Origin: CADEDH01 sp041394285
GTDB taxonomy: Bacteria; Actinomycetota; Acidimicrobiia; Acidimicrobiales; SZUA-35
Assembly (NCBI GenBank): GCA_041394285.1
Contig: JAWKIL010000007.1
Span: 62,001 to 126,000, forward strand
Direction of reading: 5' to 3'
DNA: 64,000 nucleotides
This document shows, in pieces, positions 27,142-37,209 of this stretch. The notes beneath the pieces were generated by a model that saw only the letters and a list, made by a program, of their open reading frames with translations, made no database searches and was not told the DNA's origin. Positions within the stretch are counted from its first letter, which is position 1; the number at the start of each line of letters is the position of its first letter. The position numbers and the translations under genes were made by a program.

Positions 27142-28254
27142 TCAGCTCTGGGTGGGCGGGGTGTCGACCACGTCGACCCACTCCCGGAACCAGGGGCGGA
27201 GGAGGCCGACCACGCCGTCCCGGGCCACCAGGGTGAAGACCACCAGCACCACGCCGCCGATCAGCTCGGGCTCGATCTTCAGCCCCAGCTTCGACACCGC
27301 CCAGGGGGCGCCGATCAGGAGCAGGGCGCCCAGGAAGCTGCCCACCAGGGTGCCGATGCCCCCGAACACAGCGGCGGCGTAGAGCGACAGGGAGAAGAAC
27401 ACGGCGAAGCTCTCGGCGCTCACGGCCGGGGTCTCGAACAGCAGGAGGGCGCCCCCCACCGCCGCCACCGATGCCGACAGCGACACGGTGTACACCCGTA
27501 CCATTCCCACCCGGATGCCGAAGGCGGTGGCGGCGGCCGGATTGTCGGCCACGGCCCGGATGCGGCGGCCCAACGCCCCCTTGACCACCCAGCGCACCGC
27601 GAAGTAGGCGATGAGGGCGACCACGCACACGATCAGGTGCGTCCAGCGGCTGTAGTGGCTCACCCCGAGATTCATCCAGCCCGGGGGAATGAACTGGTAG
27701 TCGATGCGGGGCCCGTCGGGGCCGCCGGTGAACCAGGCGAAGCGGCGGATGATGTAGGGGAACGCAACCGCTGTCCCGAGCGTGATCATGGCCAGGTACT
27801 GGCCCTGGATCCGCAGCGACGGGAGCCCGACCAGGGCTCCTGCGGCCAGGCCCACCACGGCCGCCGCCACCAGGGCGAGCGGGAAGGGCCAGCCGTGCAC
27901 CCCCATGGTCACCGCCGCCGTGTAGGCGCCCGCTCCGGCGAAGGCGCCGTGACCCAGCGACAGCTGTCCGCCGAGGCCGAGTTGCACGTCGAGGCCCCAC
28001 AGGATCACGGTGAGGGCCACGATCCGGGTGAGGAGCCGGCCTTCGATCACGGGCAGGCCGAACACGGCGGCGCCCACCACGAGCGTGGCCAGCACCGGGA
28101 TCCCGATGGTGATCAGCCGGTGGCCGGCGCCACCCCGGGAGACGGCCCAACTGCGGTGGCGCTTCACGGTCTCGACCCTTTCGAGCGGTAGGTTGCGGGC
28201 GGGGGTCACGTCGATGAGCTCGATCTCGCCCGACGGCTCCTCGGTGGCGGTCAT
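27142..28254 (-). CDS. livM: Second LivM-type permease
   Basis: 370 residues. A polar N-terminus of about 45 residues (MTATEEPSGEIELIDVTPAR) precedes the membrane core. LivM hallmarks: WGLDVQLGLGGQLSLGHGAFAGAGAYT, LRIQGQYLAMITLGTAVAFPYI, and the coupling loop LGRRIRAVADNPAAATAFGI. It diverges clearly from the plus-strand LivM, so this is a separate transporter set and not a recent duplication. ATG 28254 overlaps the stop of the minus-strand livH. No ATPase gene accompanies this pair; it must borrow LivG/LivF from elsewhere. Confidence 0.94.
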   Translation of the reverse strand: MTATEEPSGEIELIDVTPARNLPLERVETVKRHRSWAVSRGGAGHRLITIGIPVLATLVVGAAVFGLPVIEGRLLTRIVALTVILWGLDVQLGLGGQLSLGHGAFAGAGAYTAAVTMGVHGWPFPLALVAAAVVGLAAGALVGLPSLRIQGQYLAMITLGTAVAFPYIIRRFAWFTGGPDGPRIDYQFIPPGWMNLGVSHYSRWTHLIVCVVALIAYFAVRWVVKGALGRRIRAVADNPAAATAFGIRVGMVRVYTVSLSASVAAVGGALLLFETPAVSAESFAVFFSLSLYAAAVFGGIGTLVGSFLGALLLIGAPWAVSKLGLKIEPELIGGVVLVVFTLVARDGVVGLLRPWFREWVDVVDTPPTQS

Positions 28255-29195
28255 ACCCGGGTGACCCGGGCGGTCCCCAGGAGGCCGGTGGGCCGCACCA
28301 GCAGGGTGATCACCATGAGCAGCAGCATCACGGGCACGGCCAGATCGGCTCCGATCAGGCGCACGTAGCCGATCATCAGCGTTTCCAGCACCCCGACGGC
28401 GAGCCCGCCCACCACTGCTCCGGCCAGGCTGTCGAGGCCCCCGATGGTGGCGGCGGCGAAGCCGAACACCAGCAGCCGCACCATCATGTTGGGCTCCAGG
28501 ATCACCCGGTTGGCCACGAGGCAGCCGGCCAGCGTGCCGATGGCGGCCGCCGCCGCCCAGCCACCGCTCAACACCCGGCCGCTCCGTACCCCCATCAGCC
28601 GGGCCATGCCGGCGTCGGACGAGACGGCCCGGAAGGCCAGGCCGAACTTGGTGCGATTCAGTACCAGGCTCACCAGAACCACCACCGCCAGCAGTGTGGT
28701 CAGCGTGCCGATGTACTCGTAGCGGAGCCGGGCCCCGCCGATGGTCACGAAGTCCCGGGAGTCGGTGGGGAACGGGGAGCGGAAGCCCCGGTTCACCGGC
28801 TTCCACACGAAGATCGTGGTGGAGTTGAGAACCAGGAGCATCCCGATCGTCAGACCGATCGAGACCACCGGGGCGTTGTCTCCGCTGCGGCGGATGATCC
28901 ATCGCTCGATGGCCACCGCCAGGACGCCGGCTGTGGCCATGGCCAGGATGATGGCGGCCCATACCGGTAGGGGGTGGAGCGGCACCAGGGTGGACGCCAG
29001 GCCGGTACCGGCCAGCGCCGGCGTGGCGGCGGTGGCGAAGACGAGGGCCAGGTAGGTGCCGATGTTGGCGATCTCGCCCTGGGCCAGGTTCAATCGGCCG
29101 CTGCACTTGTAGACGAGGGAGAAGGCCAGGGCCATCCAGGCGTAGATGGCCCCGTTGGCCAGGCCGTCGATGATGCGCTGCGTGAAGAGTTGCAG
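28251..29195 (-). CDS. livH: Second LivH-type permease, apparent CTG start
   Basis: 314 residues if read from CTG at 29195. The conserved LivH beginning (QLFTQRIIDGLANGAIYAWMALAFSLVYK) lies upstream of the first in-frame ATG (29135); that ATG would remove half of TM1, and the only start-like codon at the right place is CTG, seven bases after GAGG. This matches the plus-strand LivH, whose ATG stands in the equivalent position. Other hallmarks are NLAQGEIANIGTYLAL, the loop NRTKFGLAFRAVSSDAGMARLMGV and GGLDSLAGAVVGGLAVG. Overlaps livM by four bases. Divergent from the first lipoprotein gene 233 bases away. Confidence 0.9.
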   Translation of the reverse strand: MQLFTQRIIDGLANGAIYAWMALAFSLVYKCSGRLNLAQGEIANIGTYLALVFATAATPALAGTGLASTLVPLHPLPVWAAIILAMATAGVLAVAIERWIIRRSGDNAPVVSIGLTIGMLLVLNSTTIFVWKPVNRGFRSPFPTDSRDFVTIGGARLRYEYIGTLTTLLAVVVLVSLVLNRTKFGLAFRAVSSDAGMARLMGVRSGRVLSGGWAAAAAIGTLAGCLVANRVILEPNMMVRLLVFGFAAATIGGLDSLAGAVVGGLAVGVLETLMIGYVRLIGADLAVPVMLLLMVITLLVRPTGLLGTARVTRV

Positions 29196-29427
29196 GGCCG
29201 GTCCTCGCTTTCTCGCTGATCTCTCGTCCCCTGCGGGGCCGCGGGACCGCGCCCCCGCGCCCGCTGATCCGGGGCACCCTACCAGCGGGTTCGCGCCCGA
29301 TGGGAATCGACGCCATGCAGTGGCGTAACGATACTGAAGGGGTTAAAGTGTGTCGGATGTCTCAGCCGCGTGGCGCGGGGAGGCAAGCACAACACACAGA
29401 AGCCACCCGGGGGGGGAGGTCGCAAGA

Positions 29428-31047
29428 ATGCGAACGAGGAGAAGGCTGCATCGACGCGCGCTGCTGGCACTGTTGGCGGTGTTCGCCATAGTGGTTGCGG
29501 CATGCGGGAGCGACGCCGGTGACGGCACCGCAACCGAGGGATCGGACAAGGGTCTCACCGAGACCAAGGACGACGTCAACGACGCGCTCAACACCACGAC
29601 GACCGCCGGCGGGTCCGACACGACGGCTGCGGCCACCACCAGGCCGGCCAGCATCGAGGAGTGGGAGGCGCTGTGGGCCGAGGAGCGGGAGGCGATCGTC
29701 CAGAAGATCGCCGACAACGGCTGGGGGTGGGACCAGGAGGCCAACAAGGTCACCGGGCCCGACGGCTTCGAGGTCGACCTCTCCACCTGCCCGGCGGGTT
29801 GGGATCCCTACGGGGGCCTGGACGGCGGTGTGATCAACATCGGCCAGACGATCGCCCAGTCGGGCACGCTGGCCGACTACGGCAACATCGCCATCGCCCA
29901 GAAGGTCCTGTACGACTACGACAACGCCAACGGTGGCATCACCGATTCCACGGGCAAGACGTTCACCATGCAGACCAGCGTGAAGGACGACTCGTACGAC
30001 CCGGCCAAGACCGTGCCCCTGGTCGACGAGCTGCTCGACTCCGAGGGATCGTTCCTCATTCACACGCTGGGCTCGCCCAACACCATGAAGGTGTACGACA
30101 AGCTGAACCAGCGGTGCGTCCCCAACCCCTACGCCATGACCGGGCATCCGGCCTGGGGCGACCCGGTCAACCATCCCTGGACCTGGGGCCACGCCCTGGC
30201 GTACAACACCGAGGCCGTGATCTGGGGCGGTCTGCTGGAGAAGAAGTTCGCCGACCGTGACGAGATCACGGTGGCGGCGCTGATCATGCAGAACGACTTC
30301 GGCAAGGCCTACGAGCTCGGGTTCACCGAGTACATCAAGAACGTGACCAAGCCGAAGATCAACTTCGAGTTCGAGCGGATCGAGCCCACGGCCCCGACGA
30401 TCACCAACCAGATGACCACGCTGGCGGCCACGAACCCCGACGTGTTCATCGCCATGACGGCCGGCACCTCGTGCACCCAGGTGGTGCAGGAGGCGGCGAA
30501 CAACGGCCTCAAGGAGTCGGCCGAGATGCTGTTCACGGGCCAGCCGTGCAAGGGCCTCACGTTCATGGGCAAGGACAAGGTGGGCGACGACGGCACAGCC
30601 AGCGACGGCTGGTGGATCGCCGGCGGCGGCAACCGTGACTTCAACGACAAGAGCGAGTTCGACGACGCCTGGATCGCCTTCGCCCGGGACCTGCTGGAGA
30701 AGGCGGGCAAGCCCTCGGAGACCTCGAGCAACCTGGGTGGTGGCTTCCAGTACGGCTGGCCGGTGTGGCAGACCCTGGAGATCGCCGCCATGTTGCCCGG
30801 CGGGCTCAGCCGGCCGAACTTCATGCTGGCGGCCCGCACCATCGACATGACGAACCCCAACAACTTCGACGGGATCGGCTACTCGATGAGCGGTAACAGC
30901 GACGCCTACCCCATTGAAGGCTCGGAGATCGCCCAGTTCAGCGGGGCCGAACAGCGGTGGGTGGCCGACGAGAGCATCGGGATCATCGATCTCACCGGCA
31001 AGTCGCCGCCCTGTGCGTGGGACCAGGCGGCTAGTACCTGTAAGTAG
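29428..31047 (+). CDS. HAAT-type substrate-binding lipoprotein 1 (intact copy)
   Basis: Extracytoplasmic receptor for a branched-chain-amino-acid-type importer, 539 residues. Signal peptide MRTRRRLHRRALLALLAVFA with lipobox VVAAC puts the lipidated Cys near residue 24. A Thr/Asp/Ala-rich linker follows, then a segment with EEWEALWAEEREAI and CPAGWDPYGG (about 120) that is not part of standard Peripla_BP_6 proteins, and the type I periplasmic fold (IGQTIAQSGTLADYGNIAIAQKVLYDY, SYDPAKTVPLVDELLDSEGS, IMQNDFGKAYELGF, IAMTAGTSCTQ). It ends PCAWDQAASTC. GGAGGT lies eight bases before ATG 29428. Four broken paralogues follow. Ligand unknown. Confidence 0.93.
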   Translation: MRTRRRLHRRALLALLAVFAIVVAACGSDAGDGTATEGSDKGLTETKDDVNDALNTTTTAGGSDTTAAATTRPASIEEWEALWAEEREAIVQKIADNGWGWDQEANKVTGPDGFEVDLSTCPAGWDPYGGLDGGVINIGQTIAQSGTLADYGNIAIAQKVLYDYDNANGGITDSTGKTFTMQTSVKDDSYDPAKTVPLVDELLDSEGSFLIHTLGSPNTMKVYDKLNQRCVPNPYAMTGHPAWGDPVNHPWTWGHALAYNTEAVIWGGLLEKKFADRDEITVAALIMQNDFGKAYELGFTEYIKNVTKPKINFEFERIEPTAPTITNQMTTLAATNPDVFIAMTAGTSCTQVVQEAANNGLKESAEMLFTGQPCKGLTFMGKDKVGDDGTASDGWWIAGGGNRDFNDKSEFDDAWIAFARDLLEKAGKPSETSSNLGGGFQYGWPVWQTLEIAAMLPGGLSRPNFMLAARTIDMTNPNNFDGIGYSMSGNSDAYPIEGSEIAQFSGAEQRWVADESIGIIDLTGKSPPCAWDQAASTCK

Positions 31048-31342
31048 CGCTATCAGCGACAGAAGCCCTTAAGACTTTGTCCTTCGAGTGTTGATGTTCG
31101 ATGACTTCTCACTCGTGAGTTCCAGAGGGGGACACGAAACTGCAAGCAACGAAGTCACGTAGCGTGATCTGCTAACTGGCAAAACGGGCGGCTCGCCACC
31201 CACTGTGTGATTTTGCGTCGGTGTCGTCACCGGTTCGTCACATGGTGTGGTGGTGTGCTGCCCGTCACAGCTGCGCTACGTTACTCCCTCGGTGCGCGCC
31301 CAATCCCGGGTTCGCACGTTCGAGCCGAGGGAGAGACTCTCA
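31048..31342 (+). other. Intergenic region between lipoprotein genes 1 and 2
   Basis: 295 bases without a gene, richer in A/T than its surroundings. Contains a short palindrome TCACG-TAG-CGTGA (31155-31167) and ACTC-GT-GAGT near 31109, either of which could be an operator, and AGAGGGGGACA near 31123, similar to the AAGGGGGACA just before the fifth lipoprotein gene. Confidence 0.5.
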
Positions 31343-32948
31343 GTGAGACTAGGCAAACCAGCAAAGGGGCTTGCTGTACTGTTCGCTCTAGGCCTTGCGG
31401 CCAGCGCGTGCGGAAGCAGTGGCTCGGAAGACGGTGCCGACACCGAGACCGGTGGCACCGTCGTCGACGAGAATGTGGCCAACGCCGCTGAATCGGCCCT
31501 CGAGAACACCAGCACCACCGGAGCCGACACCGTCAACGCCGCGGCCGACGTGAAGTCGATCGAGGACTGGGAAGCGCTGTGGGACGAGGAGCGGGCTGCC
31601 CTCGTGGCCCAGGCCGAGACCGAAGGTTGGATGTGGGACCAGGCGGCCAACACGGTCACCGGCCCCGGCGGTTTCGAGGTCGACCTGTCGGCCTGCCCCG
31701 CCGGGTGGGACCCCTACGGCGGCCTGGGTGAGGGCAAGATCACCATCGGCCAGACCATCGCCCAGTCGGGCACGCTGGCCGACTACGGCAACATCGGTGC
31801 GGCCCAGAAGATCTATTACGACTACATCAACGCCCAGGGCGGCATCACCGATTCCGAGGGCAAGACCTACACCATCGAGAACACGCTCAAGGACGACGCC
31901 TACGACGCGGCCAAGACCGTGCCGCTGGTGGACGAGCTGCTCGACTCCACCGGGTCGTTCGCCATCCAGACGCTGGGCTCGCCCAACACCATGAAGGTGT
32001 ACGACAAGCTCAACCAGCGCTGTGTGCCCGATCCCTACGTGATGTCGGGCCACCCCGCCTGGGGTGACCCGGCCAGAACCACCCGTGGACCTGGGGTCAC
32101 CAGCTGGCCTACAACACCGAGGCCATCCTGTGGGGCGGTCTGCTGGAGAAGAAGTTCGCCGACCAGCCGGAGATCACGGTCGCCGCGCTGATCATGCAGA
32201 ACGACTTCGGCAAGGCCTACGAGCTCGGGTTCAACGAGTTCATCAAGACCTCCAAGGTCAAGATCAACTTCGTGTTCGAGCGGATCGAGCCCACGGCGCC
32301 GACCATCACCAACCAGATGACCACGCTGGCGTCGAAGAACCCCGACGTGTTCATCGCCATGACGGCCGGCACCTCGTGCACCCAGGCCATCACCGAGGCC
32401 GCCAACAACGGGATGAAGGACAGCGTGCAGATGCTGTTCCAGCCCTCGGTGTGCAAGGGCCTCAACTTCGTGGGCAAGGACAAGGTGGGCGGCGACGGCA
32501 TGGCCGCCGACGGCTGGTGGATCGTGGGCGGCGGCGCCCTCGACTTCAACGACCCGAAGAACGCCGACCAGGTCTGGATCGCCTGGGCCCGGGACCTGCT
32601 GGCCGCGGCGGGCAAGCCCTCCGAGAGCTCGAGCCAGCTCGGCAACGGCTTCGGCTTCGGCTGGCCGGTGGTGCAGTCGCTGAAGCTGGCCGCCGATCTG
32701 CCCGGTGGCCGAGCCGGCCCAACTTCATGCTGGCGGCCCGGATGCTGAGATGACCAACCCGAACCTGCTCGAGGGCATCAAGTACAACATGTCCGGGCAA
32801 CGACGACCCGTACCCGATCGAGGGCTCGGAGTTCGCCGTGTTCAACGGTACTGGTCAGACTGGAGACCGAGGCCGACCTCGGCATCATCGAGCTGTCGGG
32901 CAAGCCGTCGCCCTGCGCCTGGGACCAGACGGCTGTCTCTGCAAGTGA
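31343..32948 (+). pseudogene. HAAT-type substrate-binding lipoprotein 2, frameshifted
   Basis: Starts at GTG 31343 (VRLGKPAKGLAVLFALGLA, lipobox AASAC) with GGGAG upstream, and follows lipoprotein 1 closely (EDWEALWDEERAAL, CPAGWDPYGG, IAQSGTLADYGNIGAAQK, NTMKVYDKLNQRCVPDPYVM). The frame breaks near 32070 (extra bases in the stretch that should read GDPVNHPWTWGHQLAY), continues in another frame from IMQNDFGKAYELGFNEF to LAADLPGG near 32708, breaks again before RPNFMLAARM, again near 32745 and near 32795, and the last codons TGC AAG TGA end at 32948. At least five indels. All conserved motifs survive across frames, so either sequencing error or very recent decay. Confidence 0.8.
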
Positions 32949-32974
32949 GCAGCTTGAGCACGTGCAGTTGACCT

Positions 32975-34699
32975 GATTGGCTGATCCGCGTTCCGGGTTC
33001 GCCCCCGGGGCACCGGCGCGTCCGGGGCCCCGGTTTCCGGATTCCAGGTCCCCGCGCAGGAGCCGCCGGTCCAGGGGCAGGGGGTGCAGAGCCGTCGACG
33101 TCGAGCACCGGTCTTCCCGCCGTCGGCCCGCCAGGCCTGGGCCGCAGCGTCGAAGACCAGGACCTCCGGAGCCTTCCAGGGTACGGGTCGGCGTTGCCGC
33201 TGGTGGCCAGCACGATCCCGTCGAGCGAGAGGGGATGGTGGAGCTGGAGGCCCCGCAGGGCCAGGATCAGGTTGGGTCGGGTGAGGCCGCCGGGCAGCCT
33301 GGCTCGCCACCCGCAGGGCCTCCACCTCGGCCCAGCCGAACAGGCCGAACCCGGCGCTGGCCTGGATCGCCGATCGGGGCCGGCCTGGGAGAGGGTCCGG
33401 CGGGCGAACGCATTTAGCGTGGATCGTCGGCCTTCGGGTCGGCCGTCGCCTTGAGCCCACCGCCGAGGATGCGCCAGCCGTCGGCCGCCGGCCCGGCCGG
33501 GGCCAGGAAGGTGGCGGCGTCCTGGCACGACGACGGCAGGAACAGAGCGCCGGCACCGCAGGCCGGTGCCGTCGGCCTGCTCGACGGCCTGCGGTGAGGG
33601 GGCGGCCGGGCCGTCATGGCCAGGAACACCCGGGGTCCCGGCGCCGCCACCTCATCCATCTCGGCGCTGACCGAGGCCGTCGCTGCCGGGTGATGGACCG
33701 GGACGAACGACGACACCACGTTCGGGTCGGCCTCGGCCCACCGCTGGAACGCGAGCCTGTACAGCCGGCCCAGCTTTCGTTGTCCATCACCGCCAGGGCG
33801 CCGACGGTGACCGGCAGCTCGCCGGCCAGGTTCTGCTCGATCCAGGTGCCCCAAAGCACGGCTTCGGTGGGGGAGACAGCTGGAGCCGACCGTCCACGGG
33901 TGGTTCACGGGGTCGCCCCAAGCGGGATGGCTGCTGATCACGAAGGGCTTGCGGCACGCAGGCCTCGTTGAGCGTGTCGTACACGGCGAGGCTGGTGGGG
34001 AAAGCCCAGGGTGGTGACGGCGAACGGCTTGTCGGCGGCCAAGAGCTCGCCCACCTCCTCGGCGGTGGCGGTGGGGACGAAGCCGTCGTCCTTCACCACC
34101 AGTTCGATGCGGCGGCCGGCCACCCCGCCGCCAGCGTTGATCTCGCTGTCCAGATAGGCCTGGAGCCCGTGGTCACCCGACCCGACGAGGAAAGGCCGCC
34201 GGTGCGGGCCGTGGTGTGGCCGAGCAGGATCCGGGTGTCGTCGATCCCCGTCGGCGACCAGCCGGCGGGGCAGGCGTTCAGGTCGAGCCGGAAGCCGCCG
34301 GGGCCCCGCAGGACGTTGCGTCGGCGCCCACGCCGAGGCCGGGGCGCTGAGCGCCGCCATGGCCTGGCGGTCCTCCGCCCACCGGGCCTCCAGCTCCTCC
34401 ATGGTGCTGGCCGCTCCGGTGGGGGCGTCGCCCCGCCGCTGGTGTCGGTGGCGGAGCCGGGGGAGACGGTGGCCTGCGGGGCGGCGGGAGCGGCGCCCCC
34501 GGAGGCGGCGTCGGTGGCCGGTTGGCCGCTGGTCCCACCCCCGGGTCGTCCCCGGCCCGGACGGCCACCGTCACCGCAGCCACGAGGCCGGTGGCGGCCA
34601 GGGCGGCCACCAGGGCCCGGCGTGCCGTCAGGGCCGGCGGGCCGGACCCGACGGCGGGCGGCGGCCCCTCGTAAGGTCAGGTTGAGAGTCGTCTGTCAT
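32975..34699 (-). pseudogene. HAAT-type substrate-binding protein 3, heavily frameshifted
   Basis: Minus-strand paralogue. ATG 34699 opens MTDDSQPDLTRG; a membrane or signal segment (ALVAALAATGLVAAVTVAV) appears in another frame near 34600, then MEELEARWAEDRQAM, the shared CPAGW motif region, GVAGRRIELVVKDDGF and LLAADKPFAVTTLGFP near 34000, SHPAWGDPVNHPW near 33915, DGWRILGGGL near 33470, GGLTRPNLILALRGL near 33270 and TPCPWTGGSC near the end. Each block lies in a different frame, so six or more indels. The N-terminus looks like a membrane anchor and not a lipobox. More divergent from copies 1, 2 and 5 than they are from each other and closest to copy 4, with which it is divergent. The 3' end is approximate. 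Confidence 0.7.
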
Positions 34700-34822
34700 C
34701 ACGCTCCCGCTCCCGTGGACCCGACAATTCTAGGATGACGGTTGGTGTTCCTTGGATTCGTGGCCGGCGAACGCCGGCTCGGCGGCGTTGCCGCAGGTCA
34801 ACCAGCCGGTAAGGTGCTGCGA

Positions 34823-36379
34823 ATGGGAGGGTCGACTGACCGGGGTCGCCTCGGGCGGATCGTCGGCGTGGCTGCTTCACTGTTGCTGCTGGCGGCGGCG
34901 TGCGGCGGCGGCGAAGACCAGGATGGTGCTGCGGCCACGATCACCGCCCCGCCGACAGCGGTCGGGAGCGAAGCCCGGTCCACGCCCAGCAGCGGCCCGG
35001 CCACCACGGCGGTCGACAAGGACGTCGAGACCATGGACGACCTGGAGGCCCGGTGGGCCGCACGCCGGGCGGCGGTGGTGGCGTCGCTGTCGGCCGACTC
35101 CTATGGGATCAACGAGAGCAGTGTGCTCGTGGGCCCGTCACAGTTCTCAGTGGACCTGGCCGCTTGTCCCGCCGGCTGGAGCGATGTGTCGGGGCTCACC
35201 GACTGCCATCACACGGCCTCATCCTGCCCCAGAGCGGTGATCAGGCCGCCTTCAACGATCTGTGGCTGGGCATGAAGGCGTACTTCGACTGGGTGAACGC
35301 CCATGCTGGGATCGGCGGGCGCACGATCCAGCTCGTCACCCGAGACGATGGCTACGACCCGGCCACCACCCCGTCGGCGCTGGCCGACATGCTGGCCACC
35401 GATAACCCGTTCTACGTCACCACAGTGGGTACCCCGGGCAGCCTGGCCGTGTACGACCAGCTCAACAAGGGATGCATTCCCCAGCCGTTCGCCGTAACCA
35501 GCCATCCGGCGCTGGCCGATCCGGTCGCTCATCCCTGGAGCACCGGTCTTCAGATGTCGTATCCCACCGAAGCCGTGCTGTGGGGCAACTGGCTGAAGCA
35601 GAACCTGGGGGGCAAGGGGCCGGTCAGCGTGGGGGCGCTCGTGATCGACAACGATTTCGGCCAGATCTACGCCGATGCCTTCCAGCAGTGGGCCGACGTA
35701 CAACCGACGTGGTCTCCGGGATCACGGTGGTCAAGCACGCCCCGGCTGTCACGTCGGTCTCCCAGGAGATGACGAAGCTGGCCGAGGGCCAGCCCCAGGT
35801 CCTCCTGGCCATGACGAACGGCCCCGCCTGCACCTCGGCCATGCAGGAGGCGTCCACCACCGGCTCGACGCCACCGCTCTCGTGCGGCTCCTTGCCCTCG
35901 GTCTGCACCGGTGCCGATGCCTACATGAACCCGGCCGGTCCCGCCGCCGATTTGGCGCTCACGCCAGTGGGGCCCGGCGTGGTGTCGCTCAACGACCCGG
36001 CCCACGCCGAGGACACCTTCGTCCGTTTCGCCGTGGAGCAGCTCGAAGCGGCCGATCTCGATCCCACCCGTGAGCTGCTCGGCGTGGGGTTCGGTCAATA
36101 CGGGTGGGCCCACGTGGAGATCCTGCGGATCGCCGCTATGCCTGGCGGGTTGACCCGCTCCAACTCTTTGCTGGCTCTGCGCGGCGCTGACCTGGTGCAT
36201 CCCCTGGTGGACGGGGCGTCAGGTCTCACTCACCAGCGGTGCGGCCGATGCCTATTTCGTGGAAGGAGCGGCCTACAACCGCTACGACGCCAAGGTGAAG
36301 GGCTGGTACCGCAGGGTGCGGCGATCGATCTCAACGTCGTCTCCGGCGTGCGAATGGGTGGGGCGTCTGCCAGTGCTGA
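34823..36379 (+). pseudogene. HAAT-type substrate-binding lipoprotein 4, frameshifted
   Basis: ATG 34823 after AAGGT; signal peptide with VGVAASLLLLAAAC lipobox, then a Thr/Ala/Pro linker, TMDDLEARWAARRAAV and DLAACPAGWSDV. The frame breaks near 35205, continues with DQAAFNDLWLGMKAYFDWVNAH to NDFGQIYADAFQQWADVQP (about 35260-35700), breaks again before VSGITVVKHAPAVTSVSQEM, continues to GLTRSNSLLALRGADLVHP, and breaks near 36222 before SGAADAYFVEGAAYNRYDAK. A further shift near 36315 puts the likely stop at about 36379. Four or more indels. Shares the short two-Cys ends of the family, but has only about half identity by eye to copy 1. Confidence 0.75.
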
Positions 36380-36488
36380 TAGTGTCGCTGCTGTCGATCG
36401 AGCATGCAGGAGAGTGCGGCTGACGTGGGTGTCTACCTGAGGACCATCCGGCTGGCCGGCAGCAGTACCTGAACCTCGCCGGGCCGCC

Positions 36489-37000
36489 GTGACCGGTGCC
36501 ATCGTGGTGCACACGGCGGAGAACGTGGCCGTCCTCGACGGCGCCGACACGAGCGCCGAGGACGTGGCCCGGTTCATCTCCACCCGGCGCGACGCCGGCA
36601 GCTACCACCGGTGGTCGACTCCGACTCGATCGTCCGGGTGGGACGCTACGAGTGGGAGATGTTCCACGAGGGCACGGGAGGCAACCGGTGGTCACTCGGC
36701 CTGTCGTTCGCCTGCCGCGCCGTTCAGTGGCCGGTCCTGCCCGAGCGCTGGTTCAGCGGGGCGATCCGCAACGGCGCCGCGGAGGCAGCCAACATGGCCC
36801 GCTTCGTGAGGGCGTCGACGGGGGCGATCGTCCCCGCCCGCCGGATCTCGGCCGCCGAGTACCGCGTGGGCGCAGCCGGATTCATCGGCCACGCCGAGCT
36901 CGATCCCACCCGCCGCAGTGATCCCGGGGCCGGGTTCCCCTGGGACGAGTTCCTCGGGCGATTCCAGCGGAGCTGGGCGCCGCTGCCGGTCCGCCTATAA
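36489..37000 (+). pseudogene. N-acetylmuramoyl-L-alanine amidase (Amidase_2), one frameshift
   Basis: Reads VTGAIVVHTAENVAVLDGAD and DVARFISTRRDAGSYH in the first frame from GTG 36489, then after a break near 36608 VVDSDSIVRVGRYEWEMFHEG, GGNRWSLGLSFAC and GFIGHAELDPTRRSDPGAGF with stop at 37000. The order H (VHTAEN), H (SYHV) and GHAELDPxRRxDPG is that of zinc-dependent peptidoglycan amidases, including phage endolysins. One base is out of register in the run of codons encoding SYHVVVDSDS. Start uncertain. The ABC-lipoprotein neighbours give no context; a prophage is not visible. Confidence 0.7.
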
Positions 37001-37029
37001 CGGACATTCATCGATGCTGTACCACCGCC

Positions 37030-37206
37030 ATGGCCGATATCGACGAGCTGTACAAGGCCTATCGTAAGGCACGGGGCCGAGCATCGCCGAGCGCGGCGGG
37101 CCTGGGGTCGGGACCTGGCGGTGAAGATGCCTGTCCGTAACGAAGACGCCTCGGCCACGCTGGTCTACATCGAGTCTTCGCCCTGCGCCGCGAGGCCGGC
37201 GGCTGA
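37030..37206 (+). pseudogene. Small hypothetical protein, probably frameshifted
   Basis: ATG 37030 opens MADIDELYKAYRKAR. In the actual frame it stops at 37140 after 36 residues; dropping one G from the run at 37074 gives AEHRRARRAWGRDLAVKMPV and RNEDASATLVYIES, with a stop at 37206 after a second shift. The charged, helical sequence is of no known family. It ends four bases before the convergent stop of the next gene, which supports the longer reading. Confidence 0.35.
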
Positions 37207-37209
37207 TCC

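Noticed and set aside
27142..29316. 724-codon minus-strand frame as one fused LivH-LivM protein
   Set aside because: Only the LivM part is in this frame; LivH is in another frame with its own ATGA junction at 28251-28254.
36489..37000. Prophage remnant suggested by the amidase
   Set aside because: No integrase, holin, terminase, tail genes or attachment repeat nearby; the amidase may be chromosomal.
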